From: Hexactinellida sp. DTS-2022
Taxonomy: Eukaryota; Porifera; Hexactinellida
NCBI GenBank assembly: GCA_028753945.1
Contig: JAPNXP010000012.1
Span: 4,300,501-4,364,500, forward strand
DNA length: 64,000 nt
Reading direction: 5' to 3'
Under the pieces are notes generated by a model. It saw nothing but the letters and a program-made list of their open reading frames with translations, had not been told where the DNA came from and made no database searches. The position numbers and the translations under genes were made by a program. Of this stretch, positions 1 through 10,287 are shown in pieces. Every line of letters begins with the position of its first letter. The stretch's first letter is position 1.

Positions 1-44
1 TCCTAATGATGTTCTTTCTATATCTATATTATTAAATCTCGATT

Positions 45-60
45 GTTGTGTGTGTGTGTG
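45..60. repeat. (TG)n microsatellite
   Basis: A short TG run. A longer one of the same type lies at 848-872, at the mirrored position in the fold-back element. Confidence 0.8.
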
Positions 61-1153
61 CATGGCCTACTTAATATACGGCCGTGTATGTCACCGAGAA
101 GGCCAAAAAAATAGAAGGCCAGTTTATAAAATTCATTCTAGGATAAACTATGCCTCCTATTGATATTATTTGGGTTGTATATGGGGTAATCAACCATTGC
201 GATTCCATTAGAACCACTTTTGAGAATCTCAGATTTGTGGTTAAGCTGTTTAGGCGCCATTTAATGATGACACCACAAATATACTATATATACAATTCGA
301 GTCTCAAAGAACTTTGAGAAGATGAAGATAATTTGCTAATATACTTAGAATACATTTCCCGAATATATAATGAGAATGAATATATATAAACCAGCAATTA
401 GATACGTTTTATGGACGAAAATAGTAAGTTGTAACTCGGGTACTACTTGTATTTTAGCATGTGGTTGCTTTATAATTTTTTAGAATTTTTAAAATGTCGC
501 CATTTTATAATTTAGTAGACTTTGGAGTGTGAAATACATCCCTTTTTTAGTATTCCTGTTATAAAATTTTTATGAAGTAGTAATAAAATGGAATTTATGA
601 TATCTGAATTTTTTTTCATTTTACCATAAATTGTTACCGTCACCATTAAATGGCGCCTAAACAGCTCAACCACAAATCTGAGATTCTCAAAACTGGTTTT
701 AATGGACTCGCAATGGTTGATTATCCCATATACAACCTAAATAAGACCAATATGAGGCATAGTTTATCCTAGAATTAATTTTATAAACTGGCCTTCTATT
801 TTTGGGCCTTCTCGGTAACATACACGGCCGTATATTAAGTAGGCCATGGTGTGTGTGTGTGTGTGTGTGTGCAGGAGGATTAAGCTGTTTAGGCGCCATT
901 TAATGGTGACGGTAACAATTTATGGTAAAATGAAAAAACTCAAATATCATAAATTCCATTTTATTACTACTTCATAAAAATTTAATAACAGGAATACTAA
1001 AAAAGGGATGTATTTCACACTCCAAAGGCTACTAAATTATAAAATGGCGACATTTTAAAAATTCTAAAGGAACCACATGCTAAAATACAAGTAGTACCCG
1101 AGTTACAACTTACTATTTTCGTCCATAAACGTATCTAATTGCTGGTTTATATA

Positions 1154-2109
1154 CAGTAAAACCTCCAATTAGGGAACACTTTGGGGACTGCTGAAAAGTG
1201 TTCCTAATATGGAGGTGTTCCTTGATAAGAGGTCTGCCTTTTAGGATCCTATCATAAACTTTGTAAGGTGTATAAATGTTTGTTATAAACATGCTCAAGA
1301 TGTACACTAACCGGCCAAAATTATTTGAAGAGCAATAATTTGTATTCATAATTAATGTATATAGTAGCATATTAACATTATTAGATGTTTCAACAGGGCT
1401 ATTTTGATAAATTTATTTGTCAATTAAAATATAAAAGCGAAATTTTTGAAACTCATTAACTATATAATTAGCTAATTAAATAAAAAATACTGATCATTAA
1501 TTGAGATGCAATTAGAATATACAAGTTCTGATTGCAGATTTGAATTCCACATGGTCGAATTACTCTAAGTGCATAATTTCAAACCAATACGATTATTTTA
1601 CTGAGATGCAGCACATTTTATTAGTGCCACTTGTGCCAGAATTGGTACGTGGCAGAGACACTTATGCTAATTCATGTGCAATAGAGCCTCTGAACAACGG
1701 ACACTTTGGGACCGGAGTCGTTGTCCGCTATTTAGAGGTTGCTTTTCTATTAGACATATGCTAAATTCAATCCGTCCGTGCCACGAGGGCTGTCCGTTAT
1801 TTAGAGGTTGTCCGCTATTTGGAGGGGCCGTTATGGGAAGCTCCACTGTATATTGGCTAAAACGACTTGAGATTAAAACTATCCCCACAAATTATGATAA
1901 ATACGAATGTTCCTTAATGAGAGGTCCATCTGAATGGTTAAGTGACATTTGGGACACAAAAAGGTGTTCCCTGTTCATAGTAGGGAGGTGTTCCTTAATG
2001 GGAGGTAGGTATCAATGTTAAAGCATAGTAGAAAATCGGGACTTAAAAAAGTGTCCCCTAAGCAGAGTTGTTCCCTAATCGGAGGTGTTCCCTAATGGAG
2101 GTTTTACTG
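1154..2109. mobile_element. pogo/Tigger-like DNA element (956 bp)
   Basis: The termini CAGTAAAACCTCC and GGAGGTTTTACTG are inverted repeats flanked by TA on both sides. This is the pattern of pogo/Tigger elements in the Tc1/mariner superfamily. Subterminal sequence repeats GTTCCCTAAT-type motifs at both ends. There is no transposase ORF, so the copy is non-autonomous. A second pogo-type element sits inside it (1679-1848). Confidence 0.75.
1679..1848. mobile_element. Small pogo-like MITE nested in the 1154-2109 element
   Basis: Ends CAATAGAGCCTCTG and CTCCACTG are imperfect inverted repeats. Internal GTCCGCTATTTAGAGG motifs repeat in both orientations. TA follows the right end, while the left TA has mutated to TG. 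Confidence 0.6.
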
Positions 2110-2429
2110 TATATTCATTCTCATTATATATTCGGGAAATGTATTCTAAGTATATTAGCAAATTATCTTCATTTTCTCAAAGTTCTTTGAGACTCGAATT
2201 GTATATATAGTATATTTGTGGTGTCATCATTAAATGGCGCCTAAACAGCTTAACCACAAATCTGAGATTCTCAAAAGTGGTTCTAATGGAATCGCAATGG
2301 TTGATTACCCCATATACAACCCAAATAATATCAAGGCATAGTTTATCCTAGAATGAATTTTATAAACTGGCCTTCTATTTTTTTGGCCTTCTCGGTGACA
2401 TACACGGCCGTATATTAAGTAGGCCATGG

Positions 2430-3423
2430 ATGTGCACCTGGGGTTACGATTTTTGATTACATTTTTTGGACACATTTTTACACCCGTTTAATGTTAGAAA
2501 AAGAACAATAAATAGTGCGCGAATATTCAATTTATATGCATTCGATAGAGAATTTAATTCTACACCTTTTCACAGTGCACGAATTTTCAAATTGGTCTTA
2601 GTTTGAGCCACAATCGAGTTGCAAATTTCCTTTGTTTACTAACACTTGAGTTCAAATATAAATGTTAAATCTAATTCTATTGTTTCAACTTGTAATTATT
2701 ATATTAATTAAACTTGTTAAATCTTACTCTATTGTTTCAATTGATTCTACTTGTGAATTCGAGCTGGCTTCTATTTAATTGTTGTATTTACTAACAATGG
2801 GTTAAATCAATTTTATTTAAAAAGGAATTTGTTTGACTTAACAAAATTAACTGTTGATATCAATGAAAATTAATTAATTATTTATTTAAATTAGTGGTTC
2901 CCAACCTGGGGTCCATGGACCCCTTGGGGGTCCACAGGATGTATTACGGACAATGGGAGGGGGTCCACAGGATGTATTACGGACAATGGGAGGGGGTCCA
3001 CAGTTGAAAAGGTTGGAAATCGCTAATTTAAATGGTAATTTAATAAATTTATACATATTTAGAAAACATCAATTATCTCAATGATGCTTTAAGATAGAAA
3101 CAAACTTCCAATTTATCAATTGATCCTTATCCAACTTAACACCTCTACAAATGGGTCTTGACACATTGAGTTGATGATGACATCGTCAAAAAATTTGTTT
3201 TACAATTTTGTGAGTTAACATTTCGATTGAGTTCGTTGGTGTTGGGTGAACCACATAAAAAATGCTGACTCATCATCTATTACATTCCACTGAAACTTGA
3301 ATATCTCTGAAATGCAGTGAGCTAAAACGAAACTTCCAACTCACCTAGGCTAGGGTCGTTACATTCCGAAACACCTTTCCGAAATGGTTTGACACCTTCA
3401 CAGTGGTGATGACATGGCGATAT
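2430..3423 (+). repeat. Unclassified dispersed family 'F1', copy 1
   Basis: Segments of this stretch recur elsewhere in the same order. The GTGCACCTGGGGT block (2435-2670) recurs at 3645-3860, 59445-59700 and inverted at 43800-44060. The block at 3060-3260 recurs at about 60020-60205 and inverted at 42830-43030. The block at 3260-3423 recurs at 62110-62280 and inverted at 42672-42830. No coding potential is evident. A hAT element is inserted at 2892-3025. Superfamily unknown. Confidence 0.65.
2892..3025. mobile_element. hAT MITE with 8-bp target duplication
   Basis: Starts TAGTGGTTCCCAACCTGG and ends AGGTTGGAAATCGCTA, a Charlie-like hAT terminus. It is flanked by the 8-bp direct repeat ATTTAAAT (2884-2891 and 3026-3033). 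A 33-bp unit inside is duplicated in tandem (about 2927-2992). Confidence 0.85.
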
Positions 3424-3550
3424 AAATCCAAAATTGCAGCTGTGCAGACTGCATTTTCCTTTGGAGGAACTATAAATTACCCAACCAGTAGCCGCCAAAA
3501 GATAGTGCTTCCAAAGGGAAACGTCGCCACAGCTGCAATTTTGGATTTTA
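3424..3550. mobile_element. Short inverted-repeat element 'X', copy 1
   Basis: Long imperfect inverted repeats begin AATCCAAAATTGCAGCTGTG and contain GGAGGCACTAT-type motifs. The same element occurs at 4906-5034, 27944-28077, 33972-34096, 42548-42672 (diverged) and 62278-62395. In three cases it follows family F1, so it may be the terminal part of that family. Confidence 0.7.
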
Positions 3551-3559
3551 TTATTATTA

Positions 3560-3860
3560 TTCTTCCGTAGCTCATCCACAGAACAGAGTTTAATCAACAA
3601 GAGCCCAAATTTTCAGGATAGGTGTCTCATGGGTTACAGATGTGCACTTGGGGTCACGATTTATGATAACATAAATTTGGACATATTTTTACACCTGTTT
3701 CATGTTAGAAAAGGAACAATAAATAGTGCGCGAATATTCAATTTATATGTATTCAATAGAGAATTAAATTCTACACCTTTTCACAGTGCACGATTTTTTA
3801 AATTCGTCCACATTTTCCTGATAATTAGGCTCAAAGTTGCCACAATTCACCCTTAACTTT
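3560..3860 (+). repeat. Family F1, 5' segment, second copy
   Basis: Begins with a CCACAGAACAGAGTTT block and continues through TAGGTGTCTCATGGGTTACA and the GTGCACTTGGGGTCACG block. It matches 59380-59640 and, inverted, 43880-44100. It lies directly behind copy 1 in the same orientation. Confidence 0.65.
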
Positions 3861-4013
3861 CTGAAATCGTAAATCATTATTATTCCTTTATGCAATAAAT
3901 TCGTGGTTTCGATGAAGATCTACTTTTATGAACAATTCAATTAGATTCAATAGCTATTATTATACAAATCGATTTCTGATATCACAGTTACAATAAAGTA
4001 TTACAGGTAAACC

Positions 4014-4187
4014 TCCCAAAGCGGCACCCATCGGGAGAATGATTTTGTGCCGCTTCTCGGAGGTTACCGCTTTGGGAGGTTGCTCGTAAGGTAAAACTCC
4101 CAAAGCGGCACCCATCGGGAGAATGATTTTGTGCCGCTTCTCGGAGGTTGCCGCTACTCGGAGGTGCCGCTTTGGGAGGTTTACCGG
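4014..4187. mobile_element. pogo-like MITE with internal tandem duplication
   Basis: Ends CAGGTAAACCTCCC and GGGAGGTTTACCGG are inverted repeats flanked by TA. The core motif containing CGGCACCCATCGGGAG occurs twice about 80 bp apart, so the hairpin core has been duplicated. Confidence 0.7.
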
Positions 4188-4905
4188 TATAATGTAAATG
4201 ATTAATTCAATTTGATTCAATAGCTGCTACTATATAAATCGATTTCTAATTAGTACTTAGTTGTTTTTTCCTATATGAAAATTCAATTTCACTCAACAAT
4301 GATTCAATTTCAGAACTATTTCTGATATTCAAACGGTGGATTAATGAGATAGAATATCTATTATATAAATATTCGTCTGTGTGTCTGTTTGGTGCCCGAA
4401 ATGTATTAGAGTGGAAGTATAAACTTAATACTATATGTCATTTTAAGTAACAAGTATCTGATTTCGAATTACGAAATTATTATGTTTACATATTGTTGAC
4501 GTTTACAAATAGGTAAACAAATTGTTTTGATTCAGAATGAAGTTTAACCTATTTACTATCTTACGATTGTTATAATGGATAAACAAGACTGATAATAACA
4601 AATTTAGTGTGCACGGATTTATGATTTGAATATCTATTGTTGTGTTCATAAAAAGTTATACAAATCGATGAAAATTTATATGTACATGGAGGGCAATGGG
4701 TATTACAGATAATGCATATGCTGAAGACTCTGTCAACTGAGAATTGATTAATGACTATTGCGTGTAATGTTAAAGTTGAAAAATATATAATACAGACTTT
4801 TTATCGAATATATCTAAATGCGTAGCAGTGATTCTTCAGTGGTTCTTCGGGAAGCGGCGATACCAAAGGGCTCGTTACATTTATACTACATTCCACCCTA
4901 GGGGA
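4188..4905. other. No gene seen; AT-rich intergenic
   Basis: I see no supported gene. About 4440-4640 contains GTAAACAAGTAT-type sequence resembling 34190-34270 and 62740-62990, so part is old repeat. Confidence 0.5.
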
Positions 4906-5034
4906 GAAAAAAAATCCGAAATTACACTGTGCAGACAGCAATTTCTGGTGGAGGCACTATTAGTCCTTGAACCACCAAATATAGTGCCTCCAAATGAAAA
5001 TGCAGTCGGCACAGCTGTAATTTTAGATTTTTTG
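4906..5034. mobile_element. Element X, copy 2
   Basis: AAATCCGAAATTACACTGTG at the left pairs with the GCACAGCTGTAATTTTAGA region at the right. More diverged than the other copies. Confidence 0.6.
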
Positions 5035-5093
5035 TTTGGTTGTAAGCGAATATGTGTTTCATACAAATGCAATGAAAACACTTGGAACATTTT

Positions 5094-5268
5094 CAGGGTT
5101 AACGTGGGTATGGGGATTCCCATATGGAATGGGAATGGAAAAAATTTTAGCCTATGGGAATTCCCACATGTGGGAATCCTGTGGGAATGCTATGGTAATT
5201 CCCCATGTGGGAATCCTATGCGATTGCTATGGGAATTCCCCATTGGATTATCAATAGAATTTCCACAA
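5094..5268. repeat. Terminal fragment of a CAGGGTT...GGGAAT element
   Basis: CAGGGTTAACGTGGGTATGG opens a run of degenerate GGGAATTCCCA palindromes. The same terminus (GGGTTGCCGTGGGTATGG) appears at 10448 and inverted at about 25040-25109, so this is a dispersed DNA-transposon end, probably hAT-type. Confidence 0.5.
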
Positions 5269-5890
5269 ATTCATATAGAATCATAGATCATTATATTACA
5301 ATAAAGCATAATGTTCATTATGGTTGTGACAAGTATAGAAATACATATATAGTAGTCGATATTAATTAATTAATTAAAACACTATGGATAAATATGGTAT
5401 CCATATTACTTGTTTACTTATTTATTTGTATAATAGTCTCACAACCATAATTAGTAGGGTCAAAATCTAACATTCCGTGACCAACCTCGGCAAGTTAAGT
5501 TTTATGCCTGATTCTGATACTTTAGGATATATCTCGCGATTTAAGCTCCCTGCCAGTCTCGAAATTTTGGCAAACTTTTTTATAGCGACAAATTCAAAGA
5601 GCCTCTGGAAATCATTTTGAAATTAAGGCCCCTCTCTGAACATTCATAAATTGAGATTAGAGTGTTTTTGTAAAGTATTCAATAAGTACTAGCTGCACTG
5701 AAAATTTCAATTCAATCGGGACTATACTTTTAATGTAATACCCTTTTGAAGATTCCTACGTCATTTGTCACCAGAAAAAATTTGATTGCAACAAATGACA
5801 TTTTTTTAATGAATTATACGTATATTTACTATCCTAAATTATATTGAACATTTTATTTTTTATCCAGAGGGCACGGTAACACCCGCACCA
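5269..5890. other. No gene seen; AT-rich intergenic
   Basis: No coding sequence or clear repeat boundary was recognised here. Confidence 0.4.
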
Positions 5891-5896
5891 TTAATA

Positions 5897-7330
5897 TTGT
5901 CCCCCTTCAACTTTTCACGGGGGGGGAGCACGCCCTCCCGCGCCCCCCTCCCTGTTTGTGCCACTGCCATGAAGGACACCTTACAGTCCATGGCTAATCC
6001 TTGGCTAAGTCTCATGAACCAGGAGAAAATACTGGTAATATTATCAATACTAGTTCCCAACAAACCGTCGAGGACTCATCTGATTAGCCCTCTCCCGATA
6101 TCCAGGCAAGCAAATATATCAAACGCTTTCGACCCGGCTTCCCTTGTTGAGACTTGAGAAGAAATACTTCTCCAATTTTACATCAAAAATTTCTGAATAC
6201 TTGACCTCTAAACCACTTGGTCAGGAGGGAAATTGCAAATTCCCACGCCCAGACATATCAATTATGAAGGTGGACTCAATAATTTAAACAAAGTTGTCCG
6301 GCTTATCAAAACAAATGACGAGGTCTTGACTGGTTATCAACGCGTTCTACTAAGCAGTTGGACCGCTGACCAAAAATATGAGGACTCTCCAGTATGGAGA
6401 TACTTCACGTTTACGTTACCTCAAATGAACCATCCAAGCATCCCTTGTGTTTATCGGTTCAGCAAATGCTACGATTATGGAGAAGAGGTGCTCAAACGCT
6501 TTACTCAATTGACCGAAGTCTAGCTTCAACACTTTTGCTTGGTCCGCGGATATCCAATCGACTTGGAGACTTATCCAAACCCTAATCTAGGCTTCACAAA
6601 TATACTCCCCAAGCTAAACGCTTTCGCTCCCAAAATAGCCAATAGTGTACACACCTGGGCGAGCCAAGTAGTTTAATTTGGCGGGGCCCATTGGAGGAGA
6701 GAGCTCCAGTTGGTGCGAAATATGTCCCCCCAAAGGCTTATCAACAGTCTCGCGCCCCTCGAAGCAATACAAACAAATCCAAGTATTCATAAACATACAC
6801 CTCTCACCTATATTTCCCTCCTTATTTCCGGGAAGTTCGATCCTCAGCTCGGCTCCCTTACTCCCACACTAAATTGGGAAAAGCTCACTTGCGACCAAGT
6901 GGTAATACTGAGTTAATTGGGTGAGAGGTGTGTCATTCAATTTCAGCTACACCTTCCACAGACATACTATGTGGTCCCAAATCCTCAATTAAAACCAGAG
7001 GTGAAGCAAATAGCACATCGGGAGATTACCTCCTTGATACACGAGGGAGCTGTAATGGAGACTCGATCCTAGTGGAAATTTATCCTGTCCAATATTCTTA
7101 ATCCCGAAAAACATCGGGGTGGTACATAGTAATTCTGAACCTAGGGTCCCTGAGCAGTTTCGTTTCTACACCACATTCAAAAATGGAAGGTCTGGGCTTC
7201 TCAAAGCAACGATTTCTTGATAGGGGCCTAGGAGTATAAACCTCAAGGATGCATACATAGCTTTATCAGTGAGACAAGAGGCGTCTCGGTTCCTCCAGTT
7301 TACGTGGAAGTCGGAAACTTTCCGAAAACC
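5897..7330 (+). pseudogene. Decayed DIRS retrotransposon, gag and RT remnants
   Basis: Translated fragments match the better preserved DIRS element at 14.7-21.1 kb. AFDPASL near 6130 corresponds to the gag motif of that element. A degraded gag stretch with a PRPDI motif follows near 6240. NWEKLTCD near 6880 and EITSLIHEGAVMET near 7050 correspond to the start of the DIRS reverse transcriptase. NLKDAYIALSV near 7250 corresponds to RT motif A. Several frameshifts and stops separate the pieces, so this copy is dead. Identification as DIRS rests on similarity to the other copy in this window and on known DIRS RT motifs. Confidence 0.75.
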
Positions 7331-7619
7331 TTCCAGGCTTAGTGAGGCTAAGCCTCACAAAAATGTAATCCTATTGACCTCTAACTGAAGGGCTCTGAAC
7401 AAAAGTTCTCTTATTTGGTGATAATAGCCTCCCATACGGAAATCTCACGTGCCGTTTTTGTATTTATACATTATGCGGGTTTTTCTAAACACATACAGGA
7501 ACTGTGCTCACAGGTTGGGTCATTCAATTGAAATCCAAATTTTTTAAAGGTATTTTTAGTATGCTAACTTTATTAAAGATAAGTCAATACATATAACATA
7601 TTACGTAGTCAAAATTAAC

Positions 7620-7735
7620 AATTCTACATTGGATAAATTACGAGCAAGACCAAAGGAGTTGACGGTAAATCGTTTGGCCCGATTAATGCGGTAAATGACT
7701 TATCTGGCCCGCAGGCTCAAAAGGTTGCCGAGCCC
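7620..7735. mobile_element. hAT terminal fragment
   Basis: Read on the minus strand it begins CAGGGCTCGGCAACCTTTTG, a typical Charlie-like hAT terminus. The opposite end is not visible. Confidence 0.55.
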
Positions 7736-7867
7736 TGAGTTAAAGGAAGCGAAATCGAGAGAGAATTTTCCCTCACTGAGGGAAAAAATTGAATGGTCGT
7801 GACATTGTCCAATCACCCACTCGGAGCATATCTATGTTGACTCCATTCCTTAGGGCCGCCGTCGCGT

Positions 7868-8406
7868 TGCAGAGGCGGAGCGAGTTGAATGGGCGTTGAA
7901 GATGGACATATAAATGCCTGATTGTTTAATTTATGAGTGTTTAAGCCATCTCCATATCGTAGAGGGTGAGATAAGCTTAAATGGTCTCACGAGACAAACA
8001 CTTGGTATGTGAAATAAGAGCGTAAGAACTGAGTGTGCTCCCAAGATTTCCTTCATCCTATCAACCTTGAGTGCTTTGGATTGAGATAAGTAAGCAATAA
8101 CATAATCATCGGTTACACTGATATAATGAATGTCAAGAGCCGCCAGCTCAGAGCACCTGCAAGCAGTGGCCAGGGCAAGTAAACCCATAGCTCCTAGTGT
8201 GATTCCCCTTAGGGTTACGTGATTCAACTTGCGAATGCGTAATAATAGTATTGATAGACCCCGCATTGAATACTTGCGACCTTAGGATTGAGGTTGGATA
8301 TGCCCCTCAATAGCCAGCAAATTATTGGGCGCTTACCCATGTCATAGCTATCAATAGTACCGAGCATATCTGTCAAGGTAGAACGCGAACGCTGGGTATT
8401 CACCAA
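7868..8406 (-). pseudogene. DIRS tyrosine recombinase fragment, inverted arm
   Basis: The minus-strand frame (about 7931-8266) contains ATACRCSELAALDI. This aligns with TTASRCSELAKLNV of the YR at 14.9-15.9 kb, including the catalytic Arg. The downstream MKEI and STIWRWLK motifs also match. It lies opposite to the remnant gag/RT upstream and is a near-identical reverse complement of 8530-8834, so it arose by inverted duplication. Confidence 0.7.
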
Positions 8407-8479
8407 TCAGCCTAGAATGGCTAGCTGAGCTGAGGCCTGAGGGGTCATTCTTATGTTCCTATCTGGGATTTCTGACTAG

Positions 8480-8834
8480 GGAATACCTACTGGGTTGGTG
8501 AATACCCACCGTTCTACCTTTACAGATATTTACTTGCCCTAGCCACTGCTTGCAGGTGCTCTGAGCTGGCGGCTCTTGTCATTCATTATATCAGAGCAAC
8601 CAATGATTATGTTATGGCTTACTTATCTCAATCCAAAGCACTCAAGGTTGATATGATGAAGGAAATCTTGGGAGCACACTCAGTTCTTACGCTCTTATTT
8701 CACATACCAAGTGTTTGTCTCATGAGACCATTTAAGCCTATCTCACCCTCTACGATATGGAGATGGCTTAATTAAACACTGATTAAACAATCAGGCATTT
8801 ATATGTTCATCTTCAACGCCCACGGACAACGGAG
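8480..8834 (+). pseudogene. DIRS tyrosine recombinase fragment, second arm
   Basis: The plus-strand mirror copy of 7868-8200, with the same ACRCSELAAL segment but more lesions. Its orientation fits the decayed gag/RT at 5.9-7.3 kb. Confidence 0.7.
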
Positions 8835-8963
8835 GCGGCCAAGGAGGAGTCTGGGCCAGACAGTCCAGACTCCTCGATATCTTTGAGATGATATTTCGAC
8901 TGAGTTCACGGGGAAATAGATTGGCAAATACATTTCACATGTATATTTTTTTAGTACCAGTAT

Positions 8964-9440
8964 TTGCCGATTGAAATGCTAAAGCAGGATCTGATTGGTA
9001 GATTCATGTCGAGTCCTGAACACTTCCCTAATGTTATGGATAAATCGGGTTTGTTCTCTGAGCAGGAATTGCATGAGCACGTACAACGCATTTCCGCTCC
9101 TTATGCATGGGGTACTGACGTTCAATTAAGGATGCTAGCTGGCAGTAGCTGCTTTAGCTGGCATAGACATCTTCTCTATTATTGCAATAACTGGAGACTA
9201 GACCCTGTGTATATACATGGTCAACTAACAAGTCTAACAGTATGTGATTCAACCTACCATGGTCAAAAATTGGGGATAGTGTCTCATTGCATACACCACG
9301 GCACCATGTAGGTTCTGAACACTTTGATCCGTTTTACTTAGTAGCTCAATAAGGTTACATCAGTATTGAGATCCCTCTGCCTATTCTTTCGTGCTCAATT
9401 GAATTGGTTAGGGAGTGATTCAGCTATTGTGTCATAGCTG
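8964..9440 (+). pseudogene. Helitron-type OTU-domain fragment, copy 1
   Basis: The 115-codon ORF (8964-9311) contains HVQRISAPYAWGTDVQLRML, matching the middle of OTU cysteine-protease domains (aromatic-W-G-x-x-x-x-L). It also has a DPVYIHGQLTSLTVCDSTYH tail. The same protein is encoded at 26348-26732 beside Helitron helicase remnants. Similarity continues past the ORF to the GGTTAGGGAGTGATTCAGC segment. The N-terminal catalytic Asp/Cys part is absent, so this is not a functional protease. Confidence 0.65.
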
Positions 9441-9672
9441 TATGCCACAGTTACATTTAATGCAGGGGTTTTTAAGGTTGAGACTTTGGTGTAACTCAGC
9501 TTAACCGCGGTGTAACCACCGAAAAATATGAACCTAGGAAATTTCACCATAATCTGACATTTTTAGACAAGAGTTTTTGAGAGCGAAATTCAAATTGTAA
9601 TATTGATTGTGTGACGAGTATCACCTAGAGCCTTCAGGAGTAGTGTCCTTAGGGAAGGATGCTAGGTGGAAG

Positions 9673-9806
9673 CAGTGATGGATCTAGACTTTCACCTCAG
9701 GGGGGGTTAACGAAGTCCAATTGAAGTCAGGGGGGGGGGGGGTAATTTACATTTCGCTATAGTTAATTAAACCCCCCCCCTGAGGGGGGGTATAGATGAA
9801 ACCCTG
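9673..9806. mobile_element. hAT MITE, TSD GGTGGAAG
   Basis: The left end CAGTGATGGATCTAGAC and the reverse complement of the right end, CAGGGTTTCATCTATAC, are matching inverted repeats followed by G-runs. Perfect 8-bp direct repeats GGTGGAAG flank it at 9665-9672 and 9807-9814. Confidence 0.9.
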
Positions 9807-9902
9807 GGTGGAAGTACGGGACGCTACATGAGTAGTCTGTAGATAGTCCGGCAGTACTCTGGTAACCAAGATGCCGACGGGCATAGAGCTCGGAGCGTAG
9901 AA

Positions 9903-9954
9903 TGTGGTCGAGGGTTACCCTCCTGATGAGTCCCTGAAATGGGACGAAACCATA
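9903..9954 (+). ncRNA. Hammerhead ribozyme, type III topology
   Basis: All conserved core parts are present in order. Stem III 5' strand is 9903-9908, with the cleavage-site C at 9909 following G-U. Stem I is GAGGG (9910-9914) paired with CCCTC (9918-9922), closed by a TTA loop. The core CTGATGA is 9923-9929. Stem II is GTCCC (9930-9934) paired with GGGAC (9941-9945), with a six-base loop. The core GAA is 9946-9948. Stem III closes with ACCATA (9949-9954) pairing 9903-9908 with one G-T wobble. Self-cleavage is predicted 3' of C9909. The pairing is read directly from the sequence; activity is inference. Hammerheads are known in animal retroelements and satellites, and this one lies in a repeat. 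Confidence 0.85.
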
Positions 9955-10010
9955 CACATAACATCCCTATGAGTTGGGGCCAGCTAGAGCGTCTAGTCCT
10001 CATACTAGTA

Positions 10011-10287
10011 CAGTGGCGGACACTAGGGGGGGCGAGGGGGGGCGGTCGCCCCCCCAATAATTTCGAAAGAATAAAGTTTAAAGAAATTTTAGTCAAAAAG
10101 TGGAAACACAAGGAATCTTTTACTTTAAAAGTGGAAGGAGTGCGTACAAATTGTAATTTGAAACAACAACACCAAAATAGCATAATTATATAGCGAAATT
10201 GAGAAAAGACACTACTAATCCTCAAGTGTTCAAATAATTTCCCAACTAATTTCGCCCCCCCAATATTTCGTCAAGTGTCCGCCACTG
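10011..10287. mobile_element. hAT MITE, TSD TACTAGTA
   Basis: Perfect terminal inverted repeats start CAGTGGCGGACACT (right end GTGTCCGCCACTG), followed by G-runs (C-runs at the other end). The 8-bp duplication TACTAGTA is at 10003-10010 and 10288-10295. The terminus resembles the Tip100/Zaphod branch of hAT elements. The ORF across it has no recognised product. Confidence 0.9.

Larger units (their letters stand above)
62..2429. repeat. Nested fold-back (inverted repeat) element
   Basis: The outer arms, about 62-390 and 2107-2429, are near-perfect reverse complements. They share the GGCGCC-containing block, the ACGGCCGTGTATGTCACC block and the arm ends next to GGCCTACTTAATATACGGCC. Inside the left arm, 390-655 is reverse-complementary to 885-1150, and 655-870 repeats part of the outer arm. 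The result is a palindrome within a palindrome. The interval 1154-2109 is a separate pogo-type insertion. No convincing coding sequence is present; ORFs here are short and follow repeat boundaries. A diverged fragment of the same family lies at about 36395-36560. Confidence 0.8.

Noticed and set aside
699-2021. ORFs of 66-115 codons in the fold-back and pogo region
   Set aside because: Composition follows the repeats (TG run gives His/Thr repeats) and boundaries coincide with inverted repeats.
4828-5286. 152-codon plus-strand ORF
   Set aside because: It runs through element X and a GGGAAT palindrome repeat; the peptide is a repeat translation (GNSPCGNP-like), not a protein family.
9939-10225. 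ORFs spanning 9939-10225 on both strands
   Set aside because: They cross the ends of a MITE with an exact target duplication, so any reading is accidental.
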